DNA of 64,000 nt from assembly GCA_021234155.1 (NCBI GenBank), contig JAJEKV010000002.1:1972593-2036592 (forward strand). The letters run 5' to 3'. Shown here piece by piece: positions 36,596 through 48,720 of this stretch. This stretch comes from Isoetes taiwanensis. Its lineage: Eukaryota; Streptophyta; Lycopodiopsida; Isoetales; Isoetaceae. The notes under the pieces were generated by a model. That model had not been told where the DNA came from. It searched no databases and was given only the letters and a program-made list of their open reading frames with translations. Position 1 is the first letter of the stretch, and the number at the start of each line of letters is the position of its first letter. The translations under genes were made by a program, and so were the position numbers.

Positions 36596-39450
36596 GTGCA
36601 TTTAATGAATCGGTGGTGGTATTTCCATCCCAAGGTTGGTGGGGTGTTCAGGCCCAATTCAAAGCGGAATTGGGGGATCTTTTTTTGTTACCACGAAACC
36701 GGTCCGGCCGCCCCGCTCGAAAGATCCATTGGAGCGCCTGGGTTCGGGCCAGGCATGGAGGCAGAGGATAATGGCGTCCAGGAAGAACAGGTAAGGTTAT
36801 ATAGAGGTTGACATTGGGTTTAGTTTTAGCAGTGTGGCAAATCTTTGTAACTTAGTAATTTTTGTCTTCCAGACTCTCTTGCATCTCCCGGTTCAAGATC
36901 CCCCCATCGGTGTATTTTCGAGACTGCAATTGCAATGGGAGATAGAGCAGCATTCTGTTGTGCAAGTAACCTACCACCGACAGCAAACTATTCCGGTGTA
37001 TGCATGCTATATCCCCACAAGCGAAGGTGCAAGATTTCGTGGAAGGGGGCAGAATTTGTTGTGGTGCAACACCAACCGGGGAAGCGTGGATCTCGGGGTA
37101 GAGAAGAGGGATCTGCCAAGAAAAGAGTCGACCAAAATGCCCACCTTAAAATAACCAAGTAAGTGAATTGATTTGTCATTCAGTTTCATTTGGATTCATG
37201 GAATTTCAACTGAAGTGAACCGGGAACTGTTATTTCTCAGCTGTAACTTAGCTAACTGAACAACTATTTCTTAATTGTAGCTACTGGTGCAGCTATGGCC
37301 CTGAAGATTATCGTGAACGTTCTCGGGAGGTCAAAGATAAAACAACCCGAGCTCTAATTGCTGAAGAAAAGAAGAAGAATCCTTCCTACTCAAGGAGACA
37401 GAGAAGAGGAAGTATTAGGCGAGGTTGCAGGTGCCACTTTCAGGTGAAGCAGTTGTATCTTGAGGCCTGATATATGTAAAATTACATACTACGAGATGAG
37501 GCACATTGATAATGAAGAGAAAGTACGCCATGGAACCGAGGATCCCCAATGCGCCAAGGACAAGGCATGATGTAGCTCCATGGCTCTCAAAGGGTAAGAA
37601 GGCTTGGGCCTACCAACATTTGCTTCATAACCACACTCCCCAAGAGGTCTTCCGTCAACACAGGAACAATGGGAGATAGAAAGAGGATGGATCCCAATGC
37701 CCCAAGAACGTAGAGATGCATTCTTAGCCATGGATGATTTATATAATTTGTCCCGCAAAGGCTGGCCGACGTGGATCTTTGCACAAGAATGTGGCCACAA
37801 GTGTTAGGATGTGGGTTGATTTACATCCGAATATGTGTTCATGTATCGGGGAGGGAGTCCCTTTCACATTGGGCATCATCACACCGTTCCAAATGAAGAT
37901 CTTGTTAGAGCATGGAAGGGGAATCTTTGTAGCTTTAGATTCAACCTTCAAGACCAATGACCACCGCTCTGACCTTTATACCTTGCTAGTTTATGACACG
38001 CATGGAAATGGTGTCCCCAATTTGTTTGGGTTCTATCCTCTAGTGCCACCCGAGGGAGGACATCCATCCTTGGCTGATTGCAATGAAGAACCGCGATACA
38101 TAGGGAAGACCCAACTTGGGAACTGCATGCTTCATTGTAGATGATGCACAGGCTGAAATCAATGCCTTGAAAGATGTTTGGCCCGAAACCAAAATTCAGT
38201 TGTGTATTTGGCATGTTCGAAGAAACTGGATGAAGTTGCTTTTAAAGCACGTGAAGAACAAGAAGGTGAGGGGGGAAATGTTTAAGGAACTCGGTCATAT
38301 TATGTATGCCACTAAAGTAGATATTGACCCAAGAAGGACTAGTGATTATGTGGAAGCATGCACCAAAGAGGCCAAGAAGTTGTTGGATGAATTCAAGGAA
38401 AAGTACAAGATGTGGAAGAGGGTTGTGAAGTATATGAACCGAGTTTGGACCAATAACATTACACATTGGATAATTGCCACAAGGATGTATCCACATGCTA
38501 ACCAAGAGACTAATGCTGGTATAGAGTCCTACCATTCGCACATGAAGAGGAGATTAGGGGTATCCAAGCATGCCTTGAGAGGAAGGAGAATAGATTGGCT
38601 CATTTACATGCTTACAGGTGTATTACAAACTCACTTGTCCTTTGATAGGTTCATGAAGGAGTCGGGTTTTAAAACCAACAAGAGACAGGAGCACATAGTT
38701 GAAACTGCCATCATAGGTGCTCGAGAAATTCCAGATGTAGCTGTTAGATGGCTGAACTTCAAGGAGGGGAGAGCCGAGGTGTGGAGTCAAAACATGGACA
38801 ACTGGGATGATAACCGAGAGGCTTTGCCTTACTTAGTGGATGTTGCACATGAAAATTGGTCATCATGTGATTGTCCATGGGGTATGAAAGGGAATATGTG
38901 CAAGCATCAAGTCAAGGTGATCAGGATGATGTCCAAGTATAAAGAGGAAGACATTCTAAGGTTTTGTGGTACTCTACATGGTTCTCAGGCTGGCGGGCTG
39001 TCCAATCTAAGGTCCTTTGCCGAGGCATATGATGACACCATGCCTTCTTGGGAAGAGGGGCCATGCATGTGAGTTGCATCCGATGATGAAGAATTGGATT
39101 GTACAATTGGGGCTGGTTTGAGTGAAAAGCCCAAGGTGTTAGAGAGCATAGAAGCGAGACAATGGCAGTCTCAAGGAGACCATTGCTAGGAGGTATGGAA
39201 TGAAGCTAGGTTCCTTTTAGCTGAACTTAGCAATAAAGGCGGCAAGGCTAAGTGAAAGTAGAAATGTCAATTTCATGGCACCGAGTCTATCCATGGTACA
39301 AGACTTCAATGGAAACACCATTGCTAGACCAGTACCTTTCGTGGAGAGCCACAAGAAGAGGAAGAAGAGGAGTTCACTTAGCGTTTTCTCGAAGGAATGC
39401 GAAGATCATATCACACGATGTGAAGGTATTGCAATAATTCTAACACTCTC
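36596..39450 (+). pseudogene. MULE transposase (MURA-like), broken
   Basis: Upstream exon-like parts at 36,596-36,790 and 36,869-37,155 have GT-AG-like edges. A basic segment with RRGCRCHFQVKQLYL (about 37,420-37,460) fits the N-terminal zinc/WRKY-like DNA-binding region of MULE transposases. The DDE domain starts in the frame at 37,734-38,144 with VALDSTFKTN (first D, 37,938-37,940). The frame then shifts and meets a stop near 38,060-38,105. It resumes at 38,116-39,072 (318 codons) with FIVDDAQAEI (second D) and CIWHV (the CxxH that follows it). NAGIESYH follows (catalytic E, residue 137), and then a SWIM zinc finger CDCPWGMKGNMCKH (CxC-x8-CxH, residues 251-264). A C-terminal basic frame continues to about 39,450. 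Catalytic residues are intact but no single frame covers the protein. Confidence 0.9.
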
Positions 39451-39770
39451 TTTGAAAACATTTCCTCTACTTGCGAATAGTAATGTTAAGTGGTAAATGC
39501 CATGTTGCTCTTAGGTGATGGTGGAGGCAATGCCAAGGAGGTCTGATCATGGATGCTGCAGTTAGCATAAAGGGGTACATTGCTTGAATATTGCGCTATT
39601 GAGCATTAGTCGTATGTGTGCTCCATCTTTTGATGACTTCTGATAATTTGAAAGATACTGTAGTTGCTCCTTTCGGATACATATGGATGCATATGGATTT
39701 TCAATCCAATGTTGCTGTTAAGTAATCTTGCTGTTAAGTAACATATGTTAAGTAACCATGATTATGTCCA

Positions 39771-41105
39771 GAAACACCACTGACTTGGCCAGAAACACCA
39801 CCCTAATGTCCAGAAACACCACCCTAATGTCCAGAAACACCAAGGGCTGGCCAGAAACACCACCCTAATGTCCAGAAACACCACCCTAATGTCCATAAAC
39901 ACCATATGGGTAGGCGTAAAACACCAACCTAATGTCCGTAAACACCACTCAAATGTCGGAAACACCACCAAACTGGCGTAAAACACCACCAAACTGTCGA
40001 AAACACCACCCAAATGTCGAACACGCGACCCTAATGTCCGAAAAACACCACCCCAATGGCGAAACACCACCAAAGCGTCGAAACACCACCCGAATGGCAA
40101 GAAACACCACTACCTTACAACCCTTCAATGTTTTGCATGTTGTGCTCTTGTGGCGAAACACCAAGGATGTGGCTTTTCGTATTCCTACAAGGGGTTGCAC
40201 TCACTTGTTGAAACTTGCAATTCAAGGTTATAGCTATTGTATTGCAACCACTCTTCTCAATGTTTTAGCTATTGTATTCCATTTAGAGGTCTCAATGTTC
40301 TATGTATTGTATATTGTATTCCAATTATCCTTCTCAATGTGCTCACAACACCTGCCCAGAAACACCACTCAATTGGCCAGAAACACCAAACCATTTGGCA
40401 AGAAACACCATATGGGTGGCCGTAAACACCACCTAATGTCCGAAACACCATATGGGTGGCGTAAACACCACCCCTAATGTCGGGAACACCATCCGGGTGG
40501 CGAAACACCACCCTAATGTCCGAAACACCATATGGGTGGCGTAAACACCACCCTAATGTCCAGAAACACCATATGGCTGGCCACCCAAATGGCAAGAAAC
40601 ACCACTACCTTAAACAACCCTTCAATGTTTTGCATGTTGTGCTCTTGTGGCGTAAAACACCAAGGATGTGGCACATTATTCCTACAAGGGGTTGCACTCA
40701 CTTGTTGAAACTTGCAATTCAAGGTTATAGATATTGTATTGCAAACCACTCTTCCCAATGTTTTAGATATTGTATCTTCCCAATGTTTTAGATATTGTAT
40801 TCCATTTAGAGGTCACACCGGACCGAAAAACACCACTCAATTGGGAAACACCAATCAATTTGGCAAGAAACACCATATGGGTGGGGCGTAAACACCACTC
40901 TAATGTCCGGGAAACACCACTACCTTTAACACCACTCAGTGTTCTACTTGTTGTAGTCTTGTGGTCAGAAACACCAAGGATGTAGCTTGAAACACCTCTT
41001 TTCTGGCCAGAAACACCACAAAGTTGGCCAGAAACACCACCTGAAAGGCCAGAAACACCAAGAATATGGCCTGAAACACCACTAACTTGGCCAGAAATAC
41101 CAAGA
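39771..41105 (+). repeat. MULE minisatellite array 1 (AAACACCA core)
   Basis: Dozens of units of about 18-22 bp have the core CCAGAAACACCA or a close variant, separated by variable spacers such as CTAATGT and TATGGGTGG. A higher-order unit containing TTCAATGTTTTGCATGTTGT and CAAGGGGTTGCACTCACTTG is present at 40,113-40,290, again at 40,605-40,815, and in part at 40,921-40,985. The ORFs of 80-180 codons here simply translate the repeat. The core also occurs in both terminal inverted repeats, so it may be a transposase-binding or structural repeat; that role is inference. Confidence 0.9.
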
Positions 41106-41779
41106 TATCGGCAAAAATAGCGGTGTGTTTCGGTCATATACTTGGTGTTTATCAAAGAGACACCAGAAACGTGATTCTGGATAACATAGTTATGCAATAA
41201 CTTATGCTGTAAATCATGGAATAACTACAAAATGACTTCTGATACCATGTTCCAGCCAATCAAGAGTTTAGAAGCCAACACTGTTCAAGAGTTTAAAAGC
41301 AAAAGAAAAACAGAACACTTCTTAGATTGTCTTGGGTGGCTTTTGGCTGCACTGCCACGGCTTCATGTAGCTGCCTTGACAAAGATGCTAAATGTGTCTC
41401 TGCGGTTTGCCACATCGATCTTGTCAAACCCGGTCCTTAGTCACCTGCATTTCAGCTTGTTAGTATGATTGCACAAAGTAGTATCTTCACACAAGCAATA
41501 CCCTCACCTCGACAAAGCGGCGGACTGGAAATCCTTGAGAATGAAATCTCATTATAAAGCACCTTGCATCAAGTAATGTGTACACTCCACGGTCACGAAC
41601 CATTTTCTTTGTTGTGGACGGCGCATTTCAATTGCTTGAATGTCGACCATTTCTCGCTGCGGGGCTGCCCTAACTAGCATGCACTTCCTTGAGCGACTGC
41701 GACCATCTCATGCTAGTGAGAGATGAATTTAAAAAACCAAGAAATAGTATTGCATGCAAACAACTTTCGACTACTTCTC

Positions 41780-43520
41780 GGGCCACATCGTGAGAATGAT
41801 ATCTCATCATAGAATCAAAATGCAGCAAGAGTAAAGGGGTGTGGCACTCCAAGTGACTTACATATTTCCCAATCAAAGACAATACGGTAAAGGCTCCAAT
41901 GGTGGCTGCAATTTTTTAAATGTAAATAAATGGCCGGTATTTTAAATGTAAATAAATGTCATCATACCAATAATAACTTACCTTCTTACCACGGGCAACC
42001 AGTAGAAGAGATGGTTCTCGAGGTCTAGGAGGAATAATCTTCCTCCAAATTGACTCTCTCTTATTCATGTAGAGGTCTACCGGTCGGGATGAAAAAACAC
42101 ATGACTTCGTCTCTGGTGGACTGGTATGGTATGAGAGACAACCCTGCACAAGAATTCTGAATTCAGAAAAGATGCACAATCAGACCGTATAAAAGGGAAG
42201 ACACTTACATCAAGTAGGCACCCACGCATTGCTCATTTAGCCAAGACAAGCCAACCTTCTCAGGATTATCCGAACCAGGATGCTCAAAGGAAATGGCTTC
42301 TGATTGACGTATCACAAATTCACCTTTGCCATCTTTTACAGTAGACCAAAGTGGGCTCCTAAGATGCGGGCCATTGAGCATCATTATGAAAGAATTGGAT
42401 TGGCCTTGGTGGCTTTCCCTTTCTTCTTTTTGTTAACCCATTCCAAGGTAGTGAGGTCATCAAGATGCATGAAGAAATCAAAATCCAAAATAAAATCCTC
42501 CGGTCATAGTTACCACGGTTCTCTTGATCAGGTCTGTCTCCCCATCATCTACCACATCAAAGTAAGTAGACATCCGGTGCGGGGAGAATGCAGAAGAAGC
42601 ACTCAAAGGGTACCCAAAGAAGTTTCGGCCCCAATCCTAAGCTTTGGTTTCTCGTGGAGCTTTAAAATTGAAGCCAAGCAACTATGGATTTTGTTAGCAA
42701 TGTAGCTGGTGTGGATGGAGATTTAGGAACACTAGAGCTGCCCTCAAACCTGCCACAATAAAAGCCGCGGTCGCAGCCCCAAACTGCATGTCTCCAAATT
42801 CCCATAAGCCTCACGGTCAGCCCATTCACCGGTCCCTGATTCGGACCATAATTGTGTGCTATGTACCTCTCATACTGAGCTATTTTTTTCTCTTTCATTG
42901 CCTCCCATTCCATCCTCCTCCGAGCTACATACCTCTCAGCATAAGACGCCAAAGTGTTCTCTTTCTCCTCCCCATCTTCAATATTTTGGAGCATAGCCCG
43001 GCCAGCACCCATAGCTAGATCTTTGCATCTCTTTAAAAACCTGGACAGATTTAACTTATACTTATATTCTGGATCAAAGGCTCGCCGCAAAGCATACTGG
43101 GAGAAATCTCGCCCTTCCCTTCTTTTCTGCTTGGTAACAGCCAACCTCTTTCTGCCCACTGGAGCACCCTGCACAACCACATGCAATCCATGCTCCTTTG
43201 CCAAGTGATCTTGCAGCCTTTGCTTCTTAACCGAAGACCAAACACAACCTTGAAATAAACAAACATGCCTATTTTTCTTATTGCTGTAATAATACTGCAT
43301 TTCCCAAGCCGCTTCATCGATCTGGGAATCCTCCTACGAGTAGCGGCAACTACCTTGGCATCACGAGGGTGCTCCGCAGCGATTGGGCTTTCCTTATCTT
43401 TCCTTTTATGCTTCTTGGTCTCTCTCAAAGACTTTGTTTGAATAGCATCGTCGGCTGCTGCCACGGCTGTTTTTTCTAAGGCCCGGCTCTCATTTGCGAC
43501 AAAGGCTGCTGCGGACATGG
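41780..43520 (-). CDS. Multi-exon C2H2 zinc-finger gene carried inside the MULE, partly broken
   Basis: The first frame (43,518 down to about 43,340) begins with MSAAAFVANESRALE and has a basic KKHKRKDK stretch, a likely nuclear localisation signal. Near 43,340 the frame shifts and a 212-codon frame (43,300-42,662) follows. It has a finger of form C-x4-C-x12-H-x4-H (C14, C19, H32, H37), then a basic region and a charged helix around RRRMEWEAMKEKK. Further exon-like frames are at about 42,345-42,205 (ending AT before GTAAGT), about 42,157-41,980 (after TTCAG, ending before GTAAGT) and about 41,915-41,770 (after ATTGCAG). The first two of these junctions keep phase. The gene faces the transposase. 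I do not recognise the family; it may be a second transposon gene or a captured host gene. Exon edges are approximate. Confidence 0.55.
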
Positions 43521-44226
43521 CTTGACCACGCTCCCTCGGTGAGCCAGCTCCCTCGGCCCGGCCACTGCTTCCTCAGGGCTAGCTTCCCCTTTCTTTGTAA
43601 TACCGGTCAGAGCTCTTATCCGAGCTTCAGCGTTTTCTCCTCAGAGCTGTCGTTGGGGCAGCCCCATCTCGGCAGATATCCGTCGTCGCCTTGAGCCGAA
43701 AGCATTAGCCTTCGCTTAAGCGACCGCCGCCGCCACTGTTTTTGGGACTGCTAGCCAAGCGAACTGCGCCAAAGGGATGTGCTTTTCATTTTTTGGTCAC
43801 GTGCTTTCCTATTCCGACCAAGCCATACCGCCCCAAAATTTTTTGAAAATGTGCTTTTCGTTTCGACCAAGATACTTTTTCGGCGGGAACATTCTATTTC
43901 GAACCATTAGATTTGCCACCGAAATTTAAAAATCTTGTGATGATTGATGTCGCACCATTGACAATCGATGTTTAAAGAATATTTAGTTACTAGTGCATTT
44001 AATACTAGTACTCCCTTCCGAACAAAATTACCCATGGTTATGGTTAGAAACACCGACCACAAACACCATGACACCGGGCTAGAAACACCTTACCCTTAGT
44101 CAACACATTATGAAATAATCATTTCCATTCGAGATTTGAAAGTTACAATTCAATATTTTATACATTTTCGGGGTTGTCGATTCTAAAGGAGATTTTTAAT
44201 TATTAGTAAGTTGCAATTGAGATGTT
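43521..44226. promoter_or_regulatory. Probable 5' region of the MULE zinc-finger gene
   Basis: The stretch upstream of the minus-strand start is GC-rich to about 43,760 and then AT-rich. It also holds a few isolated AAACACC motifs (44,046-44,090). No clear TATA box position can be defended, so promoter placement is by position only. Confidence 0.3.
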
Positions 44227-44605
44227 GTGGAACATCCGGCGAAAACACCATGCCTACGGCCGAAAACACCATGCCTCGGCCGTAAACACCATTGTTGTAG
44301 CCCGAAACACCATGCCTCGGCGGAAACACCATGCCTGCGGCGGAAACACCATTGTTGTGGCGAAACACCATGCCTCGGCGTAAAACACCATGCCACGGCA
44401 AGAAACACCATGCTTGTGGCCGAAACACCATGCCTGCGGCGGAAACACCATGCATGTGGCCAGAAACACCATGCCTCTGGCCAGAAACACCATGACTCTG
44501 GCCAGAAACACCATGCTTGTGGCCAGAAACACCATGCTTGTGGCCAGAAACACTATGCCTCTGGCCAGAAACACCATACCTCTGGCCAGAAACACCACAC
44601 CTTGA
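44227..44605 (+). repeat. MULE minisatellite array 2 (AAACACCA core)
   Basis: About nineteen units with core GAAACACCATGCC, in the same orientation as array 1. The distal units are the most regular, with GGCCAGAAACACCATGC and a period of about 19 bp. Long ORFs on both strands are translations of the repeat and are not genes. Confidence 0.9.
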
Positions 44606-45118
44606 AAGGCAAGACAACCATGTCCTTGTGGCTAGAGTTGCAATTCAATGTTTTAGATATTGTGTTCCAATGTTCTTAGCATTCAATAGGTTTTCATTTC
44701 CAATTGAGATTTATGATTAATAATTGGTTGCAATCAATATCTTCTGAATTGCAACTCAATGTTTTAGATATTATGTTCCAATTACATGTCTCACTCAAGA
44801 TGTAAAACCCCGCAACTATATGTTGGGTTGCAAATTTAGCATTCAAAATATTTATCTGCACTATGTCAATGGGATGGCTCTATAACATTTGTATCCAAAG
44901 AAGTGCTTGAAAGGCTTAGCCCATGTCCTGAAACACCTATCACATTGGCATGGCGAGAAAAACCATACCCACACTACGGATTTGCTCCGCTGTGGGGAAT
45001 GCAATCCGTTTGAATTTGGAGGGGTGCAATCATAACCACGAATTTAATGTACACGGCAACCTCAAACGAACCACGCCGCAGTGCGATGCTGCCCGGGTCC
45101 AAAAGTGCCTTCAAAAAC

Positions 45119-45339
45119 ATCGGTGGTGTTTTACGGACAAAAGACCGGTGGTGTTTGACACTCAACCGCTAGCGGTTACATAGTGCGCGGTTGAAGATGG
45201 CCGGGATGCATGCATCCTCGGGCGCCTGGGCATCGATGCATGCATGGGTGGCGGATGGGCATGCATGGGGGTGTTTCGGGCGTCCGAAACACGTGGTCAA
45301 AATGTCCGAAACAGGATCGGACTTCGATACTCTGGCCTA
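45119..45339 (-). repeat. MULE right terminal inverted repeat
   Basis: Reverse complement of 36,305-36,525 with scattered substitutions and indels, including the reversed GTGTTTGACACTCAACCG, CGCGGTTGAAGATGGCC, TGCATGCATCCTCGGGCG and GGTCAAAATGTCC blocks. Confidence 0.85.
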
Positions 45340-45348
45340 GAACATATG
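45340..45348. repeat. 9-bp target-site duplication, right
   Basis: GAACATATG, identical to 36,296-36,304. Confidence 0.85.
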
Positions 45349-45773
45349 AAGGCTCATGGGACACCATGGTCTAAGGATGTAGGTGAGCATATTTATCTCG
45401 TTTTTCTGCACATCAATAAATCCCATAGAACCAATTCTCTCGGATGATTAAGCCCTCTAAAAGGAGCAATTTATAGAGAGCACTATTGCATAAGGATGAA
45501 TCAAGCTAAATATCCGAGGAATATTATTAGAATAATTGTCTCAGGGAATCAATTACATATTCTATTTGCAGATTAGAATGAAAATGAACAGGGGTTAATA
45601 AGACATGTTACCGAAATACAGAGTCCCTTACGGCTATGGCTCGAAGATCCGCATCTCCTAGACATTGTTGTTCCAATGCGACCTTGATCTCATCTATATA
45701 TTCATAACCTCTAAGAGAATTATAATTTGTAATCGCGTCCTTTTGTCCTTGCATGTTGGCATATCATCTAGAA

Positions 45774-45891
45774 GGATCAGGAAAAGTGCAATTTTATCAA
45801 GTTGGAGTTCATGGGAGAGCAATTCTTTGTCTTTGACTTTAAACTCATGAATGAATGGTGCAGTGAGCAATATGAAATTCTTGAATTACCC
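45774..45891 (+). CDS. Possible exon of an unrecognised gene
   Basis: Between an acceptor-like ATCATCTAG and a donor-like GTGAGC lies an open stretch with balanced composition, including MGEQFFVFDFKLMNEWC. Another open stretch with RAFGVSEEIKKLFEVDG follows near 46,180-46,230. Together with the open frame broken by the MULE insertion (36,254-36,304 plus 45,349-45,447), they could be pieces of one host gene. I recognise no family, and the frames do not join without assumptions. Confidence 0.25.
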
Positions 45892-47884
45892 TGGTGAGCA
45901 GCATTGGTTAGTTGTTGAAAGAGTTATCAGACTTGCAAGGCACCGTGAGACTCGAGGAGACTACGGACAAGCACGTCCCGTATCCGATTGGGTTTTGTCT
46001 TGGCACCACGATGTAATAACACTTTCACGTCGTACACATATAAATGCAAAATGTCTCATGCTTTGCATGCAATAGATATTGTTTTATGTATCACATCTTT
46101 CAACTTATTATGGTTAAAATTGCTCTGGAAACTAGGCATCAACTAGGCATCGAGCAAATGGATTGCAAAGAATGCAACATACGCGAGCTTTTGGTGTTTC
46201 AGAAGAGATCAAGAAGCTCTTTGAAGTCGATGGCTAGAAGACCAGTTTCCTTGTGTTTATAATTGCCTGGAATATTGCCTCGTTTTGCACAACTTGAAGG
46301 CATACTTCTTCTTGACAGTTTCTAGCAATTCAGGGGCTTAGAAACCATGGCTTTCTATGAACGTGTGACATAAGGATGTGCTTGGACCAAGTTCATATTA
46401 AATCATCAACAAACTGCCAGATTGAAATTATTAAATACAAAAATTATGGAGTATTCAAATGGGCACTTATATAGATATGCATGAGTTTGTAAGCGGTCAT
46501 AAGAAATTCAGAGCATATTTGAAACTGATCAGAAAAGATACCAGAGAATTCACATTAGTTATTAATCATGTGTTCTCTGTATTATATTCTCTACATTTTA
46601 CACTAAATGGTATTCCATTTATATTTATTGACTCCGGCAACAAATAAAAATTTAGGAGTTGAACCATTGTTTCACATGTATTTAGTTTCAAAAGCGATTA
46701 TGTTTTCAAAATGTAACTTCGACAAATATTGAATGTCATATGTGAACTTAATCTAACTGCATGTAACCAGTTATATGTGAAATTTTAAGGAGAACATTAT
46801 ATTAATGACGAATTTAGTGTGAATGATTTCTAACATAACAGTATGGGTGTGCATGTAAATTCAACGGAATTTATTATGCTAGAGATAATAACATAATGGG
46901 TCCTAACACCTTCGATCCTAAAAATCATCTACATAGTTAAATATTTGAACTTGGCACGAGGATAAATCTTCAATCTAGAGGTGGTGTCATGAGGGAACTA
47001 GATAATCTAACATTACAATGGATAGAATAGCACTGTGTTAGTTGATCTCCATGATGAAAAGTCAAAATATACTCGCTTTCCCTACAAAATGTCATAACAT
47101 GATGCGAGAAAACCTCATCTAAAATAGTGAAAAAGCAAGGAATGAACAACTTTGAAGCAAATACCCTAGTCCGAACTCAAATGTTCTAGAAGACTCACTG
47201 TGTAGGATGAGTAAAGTAATTTTGGACTTCATAATGTCTCATTGTGTAGAATGAGCGAGTGGAACTGAATGTTTTGAGCATAGGCTTTTGAAAACATTGT
47301 GTGTGATAATGTAGAAGTAAAAAAACACTCTATTTGGCAACTTCATGCTCTCTCTATTCTATTCTATTCTGTTTAGAGACAACTCCTTCTTAAGAGACTC
47401 CTCCTTCAAATTCTTAGTAAGCAAATCCACCAATAAGTTATTCTCTGATACCAAATCAACGAAATCAATCTCACTCTTGCTGTCATACTTGATTGAATAT
47501 GCCCTTGATCTTACTTTGCTACTGCATTCTACACATTAACAGATATAATTTAAACCTTGGAATACCACTATAGACTATGTAGACAAGAGGTTGATTGGCT
47601 GCATTTGATTTGTGCTGCAAGTTTCTAAAACTCTTCAATTCTAAACTCTACTGAATTCATTAAAAATTATAGCAAGGATTTAAACTTCATCCATAGGTTC
47701 CTGAAGAAACCGGAAATTGTCTGGCCGACTGAATGCATCTACGTTTCTTAAACTTCTAAATTAATCTACCAGGATTCTATAATTCAAAACTATGGATCTT
47801 TATCCCACAGTTCTACAAGAAACTGGAACTGGACTCTGACACTAGGCTATATCTACACTAGGCTATATCCGGGATAAGAGAGAT
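45892..47884. other. No gene recognised
   Basis: AT-rich DNA with short ORFs only. A 74-codon frame (45,851-46,075) overlaps the possible exon above in another frame. Confidence 0.45.
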
Positions 47885-48720
47885 GGTGGGCTTGGATGTA
47901 AGGACCCTTTTATACAGGCACAAGCACTTGCAGCCAAATTTGCTTGGCGTGCGCTACATAATGACTCCTCTCCAGCTATGATATTCGTTAAACACTGGCT
48001 TGACCAGTGCAAGCTCAAACATAAACCATCACTTCCGAGGGACGAACTAGGGGCCTTCTTCTATGATGCTAAACTTGCTCCAGGTACCTCCCCGGTAATG
48101 ATAAGGGTACTCCAAGCCTGGATGAAGGTGTTATCGATATGCTCCCCAGCTGATATTCCCAAAGAGGCTGGAAATATCAGCATCTTCTGGAATACACAAG
48201 TTTGGAATAGGGAGGGTCTCCCTCTGGCCTTGGTCCATCCCCGCATATTTGGGAAATGGAGAAAACAGGGATTTCAGTATCTACAACATCTATGGGTGAA
48301 TGGCAGATGGATGTCCTGGACTAGATTAGTACAAGGTACAAGGGGCGGGAGAAGGAGATAGAAAGGTACTACGTGAGATTCTGGAAAATATCAAAAATTG
48401 CTCAGGTATTCCGGGGCCTAAGGAAATATGGTGGTGTGTTCGGAGTGAAAAGTACTGTATGGAAAGTATCTTCGCGCTTTGTGTGGTGATGAAACTCCAC
48501 TAACAGCAGAAGTTAGGATGGGGGTAACAACTAAGGTTGCTAAACTTCTCCTAGCTAATTCATGGAAATCTATCTGCTCAAAGAAACTTCAGTTCTTTAG
48601 GTGGACTGCGCTTCAAGGAGGTCTCAGTACTAAACAGGTTTTACTTCGGAAAGGGATTGTCATTAGGGCGGATTTGGGGTCTGAAAATGGCCTCGTAAGA
48701 AAAATTCCATGTCATATTTT
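47885..48720 (+). pseudogene. LINE reverse transcriptase C-terminal remnant with zinc-binding domain
   Basis: GGLGCKDPFIQAQALAAKFA near 47,885 matches the start of the conserved region downstream of the reverse transcriptase palm in plant LINEs. The frame continues to 48,361. After a frame change, 48,479-48,720 carries KKLQFFRWTALQGGLSTKQV followed by LLRKG, typical of the zf-RVT domain at the LINE C-terminus. The palm motifs upstream are missing, so the copy is 5'-truncated. It is on the strand opposite LINE-C and is a separate insertion. Confidence 0.8.

Larger units (their letters stand above)
36305..45339 (+). mobile_element. Complete Mutator-like element (MULE), 9.0 kb
   Basis: The element is bounded by a 9-bp direct repeat (GAACATATG) and by inverted terminal regions of roughly 220 bp. 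Inside, in order, are a plus-strand MULE transposase (36,596-39,450), a minisatellite array with AAACACCA core (39,771-41,105), a minus-strand multi-exon zinc-finger gene (41,780-43,520), a second minisatellite array (44,227-44,605), and the right terminal repeat. The preserved target duplication and long terminal repeats suggest comparatively recent movement, while the transposase frame is already broken. The opposing second gene recalls the two-gene layout of maize MuDR, but its protein is not recognisably MURB and could equally be a captured host gene. Confidence 0.9.

Noticed and set aside
39762..40791. Long ORFs over the AAACACCA array, up to 181 codons
   Set aside because: They are translations of a minisatellite. 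Open frames run on both strands and vary with spacer length.
39771..44605. CRISPR-like pattern of short repeats with variable spacers
   Set aside because: The repeat core is only about 12 bases, spacers are themselves variants of each other, and the setting is a plant MULE with no cas genes.
44183..44679. ORFs of 114-150 codons on both strands in the second MULE array
   Set aside because: Same reason: a repeat of about 19 bp without stops gives long open frames automatically.
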